14,965 nucleotides of DNA from Acidobacteriota bacterium (GTDB lineage Bacteria; Acidobacteriota; Terriglobia; Terriglobales; Acidobacteriaceae), in contig JAJZCP010000012.1 in NCBI GenBank assembly GCA_021846065.1, forward strand, positions 1-14,965, read 5' to 3'. The position numbers and the translations under genes are program-made. Below the pieces are notes generated by a model. It was given only the letters and a program-made list of their open reading frames with translations. It ran no database searches and was not told the DNA's origin. Below are positions 1 through 7,145 of the stretch, one piece after another (positions within the stretch are counted from its first letter, which is position 1; each line of letters begins with the position of its first letter).

Positions 1-1
1 C

Positions 2-445
2 ACGTTCTACTGGTCTGCTCCGGACGGCGCAGCGAAGGTCACCTTCCGCATCAGCACGATCAACGGCATTGAGGTCTATGAAACGACCACCGCGGCGACC
101 CATCTCACCTATCCCGCCGATGCCCCGGCGCTCAAGCCCGGCATGACGTATCGCTGGACCATCCTGCCGGAGAACGACATGCTCGGTGGCGCTCCGGCTC
201 CGGTCACTTTCATGGTTGTCGATGGCGACGAGCGCGCGGCTATCCAGTCCGCGCTTGCCACTGCCACGGATCCTGCTTCTGTCTTTGTCCAGCATCGGAT
301 CTGGTATGACGCCATCGTCGCGTATAACAATGTGCTCGACAAAGACCCCGGCAATCAGGCCGCGCTGCTCGGTCGCGCCACCCTCTACAACTCCGTCAGC
401 GCGACCGAATCGCTGGCGGATGCCGACTGGAAGCTTGTTCACTAA
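2..445 (+). CDS. C-terminal part of a hypothetical protein with beta-sandwich and TPR-like helices
   Basis: The frame is open from base 2 to a TAA at 443-445, so the gene begins upstream of the window and about 147 C-terminal residues are visible. The first part (FYWSAPDGAAKVTFRI..., then a run ending YRWTILPEND) alternates hydrophobic and polar residues with aromatic anchors. It looks like an immunoglobulin or fibronectin type III-like beta-sandwich domain. After this comes a helical stretch with IWYDAIVAYNNVLDKDPGNQAALL, cited here only as the pattern YDAIVAYNNVL-KDPGNQAALLGRA, which matches a tetratricopeptide helix pair. The combination suggests a periplasmic or surface protein in which the TPR mediates protein contacts, but no family is recognised. 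Base composition is C-rich like the following MBL gene and unlike the rest of the window. The reading frame is well supported; the function is not. Confidence 0.75.
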   Translation, partial: TFYWSAPDGAAKVTFRISTINGIEVYETTTAATHLTYPADAPALKPGMTYRWTILPENDMLGGAPAPVTFMVVDGDERAAIQSALATATDPASVFVQHRIWYDAIVAYNNVLDKDPGNQAALLGRATLYNSVSATESLADADWKLVH

Positions 446-480
446 GCGATCGTCTTCTGTCGCTTGCCCAACCCTGACCC

Positions 481-506
481 GGCGGAGATGGCATCCTGCC
501 TCCGCC
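481..506 (+). terminator. candidate hairpin terminator between the first two genes
   Basis: GGCGGAG at 481-487 pairs with CTCCGCC at 500-506, a perfect 7-bp GC-rich stem. The 12-base loop can fold further (GCA/TGC). It lies 35 bases after the stop of the upstream gene and 37 before the next start, where a terminator would be expected. There is no following T-run, so it may be a weak or Rho-assisted terminator, or simply an mRNA-end hairpin. Confidence 0.35.
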
Positions 507-543
507 GCCCAACTCGGTATCATCCAGTCCCACCCGGTTCCGC

Positions 544-1392
544 ATGACGAACGCTGACAAACACCCGGCACTCGCACTCACCTTCTGGGGTGTGCGCGGC
601 TCCATTCCCACTCCCGTTGCCGCCAATCTTGGCCACGGGGGCAACACCGCCTGTCTCTCCATCGATCGCGGCGACGCCATTCTCATTCTCGACGCCGGCA
701 GCGGCATTCGTACGCTCGGTCGCGATCTGCTTGCGCGCCCTGCCCTGCCGGAGATCCATCTGCTGTTCACGCACTTTCACTGGGACCACATTCAGGGATT
801 GCCCTTCTTCGAGCCGCTCTTCCATCCGGAAGCCCGCATTGTGCTCTATTCGTTCCATCCACCCGAGCAGTTGCGGGCGGTGCTCGCCGGCCAGATGGTT
901 GCTCCCTACTTTCCCGTCGACTTCCAGCAGGTTGCCGGTCACCTCGAGTTCCACCAGTTCGAGCACTCCACACGCACGATCGCCGGACTCGCCGTACAAA
1001 GCTTTGACCTCAACCACCCGCAGCGCTCCCAGGGCTACCGCATCAGCGACGGTCGCCACTCCATCGTGATCGCGACGGACCATGAACACGGCGCCCCGGA
1101 TGCGGACGCCCGGCTCAACGCCATCGCTCAGAAAGCAGACCTGCTCGTCTATGACGCCCAGTACACACCGCAGGAGTATGAGCAACGTCACGGCTGGGGC
1201 CACAGCACCTGGCGCGATGCTGTCACCGTTGCTCGCGAGGCCGGCATTCCGCGGGTCGTACTCTTCCACCACGACCCAGCCCACGACGACGATGCACTCG
1301 AGGCCATCCTCGCCGAAGCTCAGGATGTATTTCCCGGCACCCAGTCTGCCCGCGAAGGCATGACCTTCTGCGTGACGCCGCCTGCGCACTGA
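544..1392 (+). CDS. MBL-fold metallo-hydrolase (PDE/RNase Z-like)
   Basis: The 282-residue protein is a metallo-beta-lactamase-fold phosphodiesterase-type hydrolase. The opening TFWGVRGSIPTP (13-24) and GGNTACL (32-38) are typical of the family branch that includes PhnP-like, class II cAMP phosphodiesterase-like and RNase Z-like enzymes. The zinc-binding signature HFHWDH is at residues 77-82, preceded by a strand and LDAGSG (49-54). Further likely metal or active-site residues are in LNHP (156-159), TDHE (178-181), YDAQYT (203-208), WGHST (218-222) and FHHDP (241-245). It has no signal peptide, so it is probably cytoplasmic. The substrate cannot be deduced; relatives cleave phosphodiester bonds in nucleotides, RNA or phosphonate-derived sugars. 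No clear Shine-Dalgarno precedes the ATG, but the family motif starts 12 residues in, so the start is well placed. Codon use is strongly C-ending, unlike the genes to the right. Confidence 0.9.
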   Translation: MTNADKHPALALTFWGVRGSIPTPVAANLGHGGNTACLSIDRGDAILILDAGSGIRTLGRDLLARPALPEIHLLFTHFHWDHIQGLPFFEPLFHPEARIVLYSFHPPEQLRAVLAGQMVAPYFPVDFQQVAGHLEFHQFEHSTRTIAGLAVQSFDLNHPQRSQGYRISDGRHSIVIATDHEHGAPDADARLNAIAQKADLLVYDAQYTPQEYEQRHGWGHSTWRDAVTVAREAGIPRVVLFHHDPAHDDDALEAILAEAQDVFPGTQSAREGMTFCVTPPAH

Positions 1393-1489
1393 ACCGGTGC
1401 GCAGCCCACGCACGGGCCATCCGTGGTGTTTGCGGGAGCATTCGAGATTCTGACCCATAGAACGGCGCCGGGGTGTTTGAATAGAAGTC

Positions 1490-2140
1490 ATGCCGCACAC
1501 GGGAGCTTATCTGTTGCTGGTCTTTGCCATTGCGGTGGCGGGGATGCTGGTGATGCTGCTGGAGCTGACGCGGCTGGGCTATCTGTTGCGGTCGTCGATT
1601 CCGGACAGGCCGCGGCGGCGGATGTTTCTGGCTTCGGTGGCGTTTTTTCTGACCTTTGCGGGAGTGCGGCTGCTGGTGCATCTGGTGATGGTGGGTTCGG
1701 GACCGTTTGCGTGGGTGATGGTGCGCGGGCGACACATTCACCACCTGGTGTGGGGAATTCTGATTCTGCTGCTGGTGGGCTATGGATGGCTGATGGACCT
1801 GGGCCGCGCGCACACGCCAACGGGAATCCTGATGAGCCGGATTCTGTCAATTTCCTATGGCGTGGGCGCGGCGCTGACGCTGGATGAGTTTGCGCTGTGG
1901 CTGAACCTGGACCCCGATGCCTACTGGCTGAGACAGGGACGGCTGAGCATCGATGCGGTGGTGTTGTTTGGATCGCTGTTGATGATGGGCGCATGGGGCG
2001 CGCCGTTTTTTCAGGGCTTGCAGCGGCTGTGGCGACGCGGCGGCAGTTCCATGCGGCGACGCATCGGGCAGCCTAGCCGACGAGGGAAGTGGATTCGTCG
2101 GAGTAAAGCTGCGCGATCTGCTGCGCATAACGCGCGATGA
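1490..2140 (+). CDS. polytopic membrane protein of unknown function with HIHH motif
   Basis: The 216-residue protein has about five hydrophobic segments, near residues 6-28, 45-68, 84-102, 113-137 and 153-173. They are joined by short basic loops (RSSIPDRPRRR at 35-44), giving a positive-inside pattern. A conserved-looking HIHH motif (82-85) opens the third segment, and a DEFALWL motif (132-138) closes the fourth. His and acidic residues at segment ends could bind metal or protons, but that is inference. I recall similar HIHH membrane proteins of unknown function in other bacteria and give no name. The last 40 residues are very basic (RRRIGQPSRRGK...) and are encoded partly in the 68 bp that overlap the convergent acyl-CoA synthetase gene. 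Only weak ribosome-site matches (GAAG) precede the ATG. Codons are G-ending, opposite in style to the MBL gene just upstream. Confidence 0.8.
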   Translation: MPHTGAYLLLVFAIAVAGMLVMLLELTRLGYLLRSSIPDRPRRRMFLASVAFFLTFAGVRLLVHLVMVGSGPFAWVMVRGRHIHHLVWGILILLLVGYGWLMDLGRAHTPTGILMSRILSISYGVGAALTLDEFALWLNLDPDAYWLRQGRLSIDAVVLFGSLLMMGAWGAPFFQGLQRLWRRGGSSMRRRIGQPSRRGKWIRRSKAARSAAHNAR

Positions 2141-3914
2141 CGACGCGCCGCTTCAACTTGAGGCTCGGAGTGAGTTCGCCGGTTTCAAGCGACCACTCGT
2201 CGGGAACAAGATGGAAGCGCTTGATCGACTCGAATCTGGCCAGGGAGTGGTTGACCTCCGCGACGAGATGCTCGTAACGCGCGAGGACGCGCGGATGAGT
2301 GACCAGCCGGGAGCGATCAGAAACATCGATTCCCTGCCCCGCGGCCCAGGCGCTGAGCGCGGCCAGGTTGGGGCTGAGCAGTGCGACGAGGAACTTTTGT
2401 TTGTCGCCGATGAGCGCGGCGTTGGCGACGAGCGCGTCGGCTTTGAGTTTGGTTTCGATGGGCTGCGGCGCGATGAGCTTGCCGCCGGAGGTTTTGAGCA
2501 ACTCTTTTTTGCGGTCAGTGATGGAGATGAAGCCGTCGGCGTCGATGGCGGCAATGTCTCCGGTGGCGAACCATCCGTCGGCGTCGAGACACTCGCGCGT
2601 GGCCTCGGGCTTGTTCCAGTACCCCTTGAAGACGGACGCGCCACGGACGAAGAGTTCGCCATCGGCAGCCAGGCGGCACTCTACATTGTCGAGCGGTAGC
2701 CCGACGGTGCCGATGCGGCTGGCGCCCTGATAGTTGACGGAGATGACGGGCGAGGTTTCGGTGAGGCCGTAGCCCTCGAGGATGGCGATGCCGACGGAGG
2801 CAAACCAGAGACCTGTTTCCAGGCCCAAGGGAGCGCCGCCCGAGATAAAGTTGTTGACGCATCCGCCAAAAGCAGCTCGGACTTTGCTGTAGACCAGGCG
2901 GTCGGCAAGTCGCCAACTGAGCGCCGAAGGCCGCTGGCCTGCGAGCACGGTGTCGCGATGGCGCGAGCCGACGCCCAAGGCCCAGCGAAAGATGCGCGCC
3001 TTGATGGGCGAAACAGAGGATTTCTGTTCGACGCCGGCGCGGATTTTCTCATAGACGCGCGGCACTCCGATGAACTCGGTGGGGCGAAAACGGAGCATCA
3101 TGTTGGGCAGTTTATCCATCTGAGAGCAGTAGGCGACCTGGCAGTTGCAGACGATGAGCAGGTAGTCGAACATGCGCTCGAAGATATGCGGTAACGGCAG
3201 ATAACTGATGCAGCGCGGAGTCTGCGCTGTGTGAATGCGCGGCATGGAGCCGAGGACATTGGCAACGATGTTGCCGTGGGTGAGCATGGCTCCTTTGGAT
3301 TCGCCGGTGGTGCCGCTGGTGTAGACCAGGGTGGCGAGATCGTCGGGTTGGGTGCGGGCGAGTTCGGCGTCCAATGCCGGGTCGCGCGGCAGACTGGCCG
3401 CGTCGGCAACGAGCGCAGAGAAGCGCTCCCAGTTGGCGGAAAGTTCGTTGGGCTGGGCGTCGAAGTCGTCGAAGAGCACGATGCGCTCGATGGCGGTGGA
3501 GTGCTGATGCGCGCTGATGGCGCGGGCATGCGCGAGGCTGGAGGTGAAGAGGATGCGGCTGCCGGAGTCGGCGAGCTGAGCGCAAGCCTGTTCGGCGGTG
3601 AGCGTGGGATAAACGGGCACGACGACGGCGCCGATGGCGAGGATGGCGAAGTCGGCGACGGCCCACTCCCAGCGGTTTTCGCTGAGGATAGCGACGCGGT
3701 CGCCGCGCTGGATGCCGCGGGATTGAAGCGCGCGTGCGAGAGCGCGAACGCGCTGATCTACCTGAGCCGAAGACAGGCTCTGCCACGCGCCCGATGCGTC
3801 GAGCCACGTCATCACCCGCTCCTGGCGCGATCCGGCGAGGCCGAGAAAAATATCGTTGATGGTGCGTATATTCGTTCGCCTGGCCTGCATCGCGCTCTGG
3901 TCTTCTGTGGTCAT
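2073..3914 (-). CDS. long-chain acyl-CoA synthetase (AMP-forming)
   Basis: The protein is an ATP-dependent fatty acid-CoA ligase of the ANL adenylating superfamily, about 613 residues and full length for the FadD15-like branch. It activates free fatty acids to acyl-AMP and then acyl-CoA at the inner face of the membrane. Visible motifs, numbered from the chosen start, are the P-loop YTSGTTGESKG (198-208), YLPLPHIFERM (238-248), the acyl-adenylate motif GYGLTETSP (381-389), TGDI (451-454) and the hinge TDRKKELLKTSGGK (466-479). A C-terminal Lys near 586-588 lies in the LTPSLKLKR context. The frame stays open for 36 more codons upstream, but the ATG at 3914 has GGAG seven bases before it, and the extra residues do not resemble the family, so I prefer 3914. 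The end overlaps the convergent membrane protein by 68 bp. The 23-bp palindrome 75 bases upstream is a plausible operator. Confidence 0.93.
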   Translation of the reverse strand: MTTEDQSAMQARRTNIRTINDIFLGLAGSRQERVMTWLDASGAWQSLSSAQVDQRVRALARALQSRGIQRGDRVAILSENRWEWAVADFAILAIGAVVVPVYPTLTAEQACAQLADSGSRILFTSSLAHARAISAHQHSTAIERIVLFDDFDAQPNELSANWERFSALVADAASLPRDPALDAELARTQPDDLATLVYTSGTTGESKGAMLTHGNIVANVLGSMPRIHTAQTPRCISYLPLPHIFERMFDYLLIVCNCQVAYCSQMDKLPNMMLRFRPTEFIGVPRVYEKIRAGVEQKSSVSPIKARIFRWALGVGSRHRDTVLAGQRPSALSWRLADRLVYSKVRAAFGGCVNNFISGGAPLGLETGLWFASVGIAILEGYGLTETSPVISVNYQGASRIGTVGLPLDNVECRLAADGELFVRGASVFKGYWNKPEATRECLDADGWFATGDIAAIDADGFISITDRKKELLKTSGGKLIAPQPIETKLKADALVANAALIGDKQKFLVALLSPNLAALSAWAAGQGIDVSDRSRLVTHPRVLARYEHLVAEVNHSLARFESIKRFHLVPDEWSLETGELTPSLKLKRRVVIARYAQQIAQLYSDESTSLVG

Positions 3915-3988
3915 TGCATGACTCCGATTCTTTGCGGTCCTTGTGCTGTCCGTATGCGATTCCGGGTGCGAACCTGTATGCCAGGCTG

Positions 3989-4011
3989 GCCGACCCAACG
4001 ATTCGGTCGGC
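3989..4011. promoter_or_regulatory. 23-bp near-perfect palindrome, candidate operator
   Basis: The arm GCCGACCCAA (3989-3998) and the arm TTCGGTCGGC (4002-4011) are reverse complements at 9 of 10 positions around a 3-base centre (CGA). The length and short centre fit a dimeric repressor site such as that of a TetR-family regulator. It lies 75 bases upstream of the acyl-CoA synthetase start and 184 bases upstream of the divergent MFS start. The half-site core resembles, from memory, ACCGACCG-type sites of TetR regulators of fatty-acid genes. The same sequence could also form an RNA hairpin, with TTGCTTTT following on the plus strand. Confidence 0.5.
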
Positions 4012-4076
4012 TTGCTTTTCAATCAGCAAGTTTAGCAGCAGCGATTGCTCCGATGTACACCCGACATTTCGGGAGC

Positions 4077-4147
4077 ATCCGGGTCTGCAAGCGTATCCGG
4101 GGCTGCAAGCGTATCCGGGCTGAAAGCAAATCCGGGTCTGCAAGCGA
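4077..4147. repeat. four tandem copies of an 18-bp unit
   Basis: The units are 4077-4094, 4095-4112, 4113-4129 (one base shorter) and 4130-4147. Units 1, 2 and 4 read ATCCGGGTCTGCAAGCG plus one base with at most one internal change. Unit 3 is the most diverged (ATCCGGGCTGAAAGCAA). The array ends 48 bases before the MFS start codon in the divergent region. It could be a repeated protein-binding site or a slippage-prone minisatellite. It is not a CRISPR array because the copies are directly abutting with no spacers. Confidence 0.85.
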
Positions 4148-4195
4148 ATTCTTTGTGGCTCGCTTTGCAGGGTGCTTCTGCGATAGACTCCCGCA

Positions 4196-5455
4196 ATGGC
4201 GACCACTGCTTCACAGCCCGAGAGCGCGCCGCACATCCTTTCCATGCGCGAGGTGCTGCGCATCCGCGTGATGCGCCGCTTGTGGTACGCGCAGATTGTC
4301 TCGAACTTTGGCGATTTCCTTGCACTTTTCGCGGTCATCGGCGTGCTTACGTTTCAGCTTCACGGCACGGCGCAACAGATTACCGGCGTCCAGATCGCCT
4401 ATCAGCTGCCGATCGCGGTGCTGGGCATTCTGGCGGGCGTCTTTGTGGATCGCTGGCCGCTCAAACGCACGCTGATATCGAGCGACCTGATGCGCGGGGT
4501 GCTGGTGCTGCTTTTGATCGTCTCCACGCGGACCTGGCATTTCTATGTGATTTTAGCGGCGATCAGCGTGGTTTCCAGTTTCTTCGGCCCGGCGCAGGGA
4601 GTGGTCATCCGCGAGGCTGTTCCGCTCCACGGGCTGCGCTCCTCGAATGCGCTCATGCAACAAGTGATGTTCATCATGCGCATTCTTGGCCCGGCAGCGG
4701 CGGGATTACTGGTCGGCTCGTTTGGTCCGCGCTCCTGTTACATTCTGGACGCGGTCAGCTTCTTTGCCTCGGCCAGCTTCATCGGCTCGGTGGCCATTGC
4801 GCGTTCGGTCCAGGTGCATCGTCACACGGCCAGCGAAGATCGCAACATGGTTGAGCGCACGCTGGGCGAGATGCGCGAGGGCGTCGCCTTCATCTTTCAT
4901 CACGCCGGGCTGCTGTTTGTGATTCTGGCCATGGCGTCGGGGATGTTTGTACTGGGCTGCTTCGGTCCGCTGATCGCCGTCTATGTGCGCGATACCGTCC
5001 ACGCGAGCACGATGGTCTACGGCGTGGCCAGCGCGATGATCGGCCTGGGCATTCTGATCGGCATCAATCTGCTGAACACGGTTGGCGCGCGACTGGCAAA
5101 TAACGTTCTGGTCTACTTTGGCCTGGGTGGAATTGCGGTCGGCCTTGCGGTGCTCACCGTCTTCACGCGCGTCTCGACGACGATCGTCGGGGATTTTGTG
5201 ATTGGCTTCAGCGTCTCGGCGATCATCATTCCCGCGCAGACGATGATCCAGATGGAGACGCCGCCGGAGCTGATGGGCCGCGTCGGCAGCAGCGTGATGT
5301 CGATCATCTTCACGGCGCAGATTCTGGGCCTGTTTCTCTCTGGAGCGCTGGCTCAGGTGACGGGAGTGCGCGAGGTCTTCGCGCTGTGCGCCGCGATGCT
5401 GGTTGTCTTTGCGCTGATCGGCAGACTGTTCATGGAACCGCGACCGGTGGCCTGA
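4196..5455 (+). CDS. MFS transporter, EntS/DHA3-like exporter
   Basis: The 419-residue protein of the major facilitator superfamily has about 12 hydrophobic segments. The N-terminal pattern is LWYAQIVSNFGDFLALFAV (about 29-47), a segment with QIAYQLPIAVLGILAGVFVD and then RWPLKRTLISSDLMRG. It matches the MFS_3 / DHA3 branch, whose members include EntS-type siderophore exporters and macrolide efflux pumps. It should sit in the inner membrane and use the proton gradient; the substrate is unknown. It is divergent from the acyl-CoA synthetase and followed 81 bases later by amino acid permeases. No Shine-Dalgarno is visible before the ATG. A TAGACT at 4184-4189 would put a transcription start close to the ATG, so the message could be leaderless. 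A second in-frame ATG at 4244 is possible, but the first is preferred because the full N-terminus is compatible with the family. Confidence 0.88.
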   Translation: MATTASQPESAPHILSMREVLRIRVMRRLWYAQIVSNFGDFLALFAVIGVLTFQLHGTAQQITGVQIAYQLPIAVLGILAGVFVDRWPLKRTLISSDLMRGVLVLLLIVSTRTWHFYVILAAISVVSSFFGPAQGVVIREAVPLHGLRSSNALMQQVMFIMRILGPAAAGLLVGSFGPRSCYILDAVSFFASASFIGSVAIARSVQVHRHTASEDRNMVERTLGEMREGVAFIFHHAGLLFVILAMASGMFVLGCFGPLIAVYVRDTVHASTMVYGVASAMIGLGILIGINLLNTVGARLANNVLVYFGLGGIAVGLAVLTVFTRVSTTIVGDFVIGFSVSAIIIPAQTMIQMETPPELMGRVGSSVMSIIFTAQILGLFLSGALAQVTGVREVFALCAAMLVVFALIGRLFMEPRPVA

Positions 5456-5536
5456 TCGGCGCAAACAAGCCGCCGAATCGAAGCCTGCAAAATAGAACAA
5501 GACAATTTGTTTCATTTCAGTTACAACTTCAGACAG

Positions 5537-7108
5537 GTGACCGTTCCGATTACAACTTCAACCGAGAAAACCGACGCCAGTTCCGGCGTGCAGCTTTCGC
5601 AGACGCTTGGGCTGTTCAGCGCGACGGCGATTGTGGCCGGATCGATGATTGGCTCCGGCATCTTTCTGGTGGCGGCGGAGATTGCGCGCATCACGCAGTC
5701 GGCGGCGCTGTTTCTGGCGGCTTGGGTGGTGACGGCAGCGATGACGATCATCTGCGCGCTGTGCTATGGCGAGCTGGCGGCGATGATGCCGAGTGCCGGC
5801 GGTCAGTATGTCTATCTGCGTGAAGCGCTGGGTCCGCTGTGGGGATTTCTGTATGGCTGGACGCTGTTTCTGGTGATCCAGACGGGAACGATTGCCGCGG
5901 TCTGCGTGGGCTTTGGCAAGTTTCTGGGCGTTTTTTTCCCGAGCATCGCAAGCGATCACTGGCTGTGGCACATTGCGCATGTTCCGGTGGTGCGGATGGG
6001 GCCGGTGGCGCTTGGCAATATGGAGATTGGCGTCAACACGGCGAACCTGACGGGGCTGCTGCTGGTGATCCTGCTGGCAGCGGTGAATGTCTTTGGCGTG
6101 CGGCTGGGCGCACTGGTGCAGAACGTCTTCACGACGGCGAAGGGATTGTCACTGGCGGCGATGGTGGCGCTGGGGCTGACGGTGGGGCGGCATGCAGTGG
6201 CGATGCGGGCAAACTTCAGCGGCGGCCTGCGCGGGTTGTGGCAAAGCGCGGGGTGGACAGGGCTGCATCCGCTGACCAGCGCGGCGAATGGAACGACGGC
6301 GATGGTCTCCGCCGTGGTGCTGCTGGCGGTGGTGCAGGTGGGATCGCTGTTCTCTGCGGACGCCTGGAACAACGTGACGTTTACCGCGGGTGAAGTGAAG
6401 AATCCGCAACGCAACCTGCCACTGTCGCTGCTGCTGGGTACGGGATCGGTGCTGACGATCTACTTCCTGATCTCGCTGGCGTACCTGATGGCGCTGCCGC
6501 TGAAGGGCGATCTGCATGGAGCGACGGTGATGGCGCGCGGGATACAGTTTGCCACCGACGACCGCGTGGGGACGGCGGTGCTGGAGACGATCTTTCCTGG
6601 ACTGGGAACGGGGTTGATGGCGGCGGCGATATTGATCTCCGGGTTTGGCTGCGCCAATGGGATGACGCTGGCCGGGGCGCGCGTCTACTATGCGATGAGC
6701 CGAGACGGATTGTTTTTCCGCGCCGTGGGGCGGCTGCATCCGAAGTATCGAACGCCGGTGGCCGCGCTGGCCGTGCAGGCGGCGTGGACGGTGTTGCTGT
6801 GCGTCTCCGGATCGTTTGGGCAACTGCTGGATTATGTGATCTTCGCGGTGCTGGTGTTTTACATTTTGACGATCGTCGGGCTGATGGTGCTGCGGGTGAA
6901 GCGCCCGCATGCCGTCCGACCCTATCGCGCGCTTGGATATCCGATGCTGCCGCTGATTTATATCGCGATGGCGGGATGGATATGTATCGTATTATTGCGG
7001 TACAAGCCACAGTACACATGGCCGGGGCTGGGGATCGTGCTTCTGGGGATTCCGGTGTATTTCCTGTGGACACGAGGTCGCACCCACACCCACCCAATCA
7101 AGCTGTAA
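5537..7108 (+). CDS. APC-superfamily amino acid permease, LAT/SteT-like
   Basis: The protein of about 523 residues has 12 or more hydrophobic segments and belongs to the APC superfamily (amino acid permease 2 type). The first segment contains the unwound substrate-site motif GSGIF (39-43) in the context TAIVAGSMIGSGIF. Later signatures include YGELAAMMPSAGGQYVYL, WNNVTFTAGEVKNPQRNLP and SRDGLFFRAVGRLHPKYRTP. These fit the L-type / serine-threonine exchanger (SteT-like) branch, so it probably exchanges or imports neutral amino acids across the inner membrane. The frame has no early ATG: GTG at 5537 gives a normal N-terminus, and an upstream TTG at 5507 would add ten residues. Neither has a clear ribosome site. 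A second permease starts 37 bases after the stop, so the two are probably co-transcribed. Confidence 0.87.
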   Translation: MTVPITTSTEKTDASSGVQLSQTLGLFSATAIVAGSMIGSGIFLVAAEIARITQSAALFLAAWVVTAAMTIICALCYGELAAMMPSAGGQYVYLREALGPLWGFLYGWTLFLVIQTGTIAAVCVGFGKFLGVFFPSIASDHWLWHIAHVPVVRMGPVALGNMEIGVNTANLTGLLLVILLAAVNVFGVRLGALVQNVFTTAKGLSLAAMVALGLTVGRHAVAMRANFSGGLRGLWQSAGWTGLHPLTSAANGTTAMVSAVVLLAVVQVGSLFSADAWNNVTFTAGEVKNPQRNLPLSLLLGTGSVLTIYFLISLAYLMALPLKGDLHGATVMARGIQFATDDRVGTAVLETIFPGLGTGLMAAAILISGFGCANGMTLAGARVYYAMSRDGLFFRAVGRLHPKYRTPVAALAVQAAWTVLLCVSGSFGQLLDYVIFAVLVFYILTIVGLMVLRVKRPHAVRPYRALGYPMLPLIYIAMAGWICIVLLRYKPQYTWPGLGIVLLGIPVYFLWTRGRTHTHPIKL

Positions 7109-7126
7109 ACCGCTGCAAAACTTTCC

Positions 7127-7133
7127 AGGAGGG
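7127..7133 (+). promoter_or_regulatory. strong Shine-Dalgarno with long spacing before the second permease
   Basis: AGGAGGG is a near-perfect anti-16S match, but 12 bases separate it from the ATG at 7146, longer than the usual 5 to 9. The only nearer start-like triplet (TTG at 7135) is out of frame, so 7146 stands. Most other genes in the window lack a recognisable ribosome site. Confidence 0.7.
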
Positions 7134-7145
7134 ATTGGCTCATCT

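Noticed and set aside
1411..1425. CACGG/CCGTG hairpin after the MBL gene
   Set aside because: The stem is only 5 bp with no T-run; it is too weak to call a terminator.
520..1500. Long minus-strand open frame of 326 residues opposite the MBL hydrolase
   Set aside because: It lies wholly across the well-supported MBL gene, has no recognisable domain, and is the expected shadow of a high-GC gene.
3915..4022. 36-residue N-terminal extension of the acyl-CoA synthetase
   Set aside because: The ATG at 3914 has a GGAG ribosome site at good spacing, the extra residues do not look like the family, and the extension would cover part of the candidate operator.
4077..4147. CRISPR-like repeat array
   Set aside because: The units are 17-18 bp and directly adjacent with no spacers, and no cas gene is nearby.
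3231..4271. Long plus-strand open frame of 346 residues opposite the acyl-CoA synthetase and across the divergent region
   Set aside because: It is low-complexity Gly/Ala/Glu-rich opposite a gene with complete ANL motifs, and it runs through the promoter region and tandem repeats.
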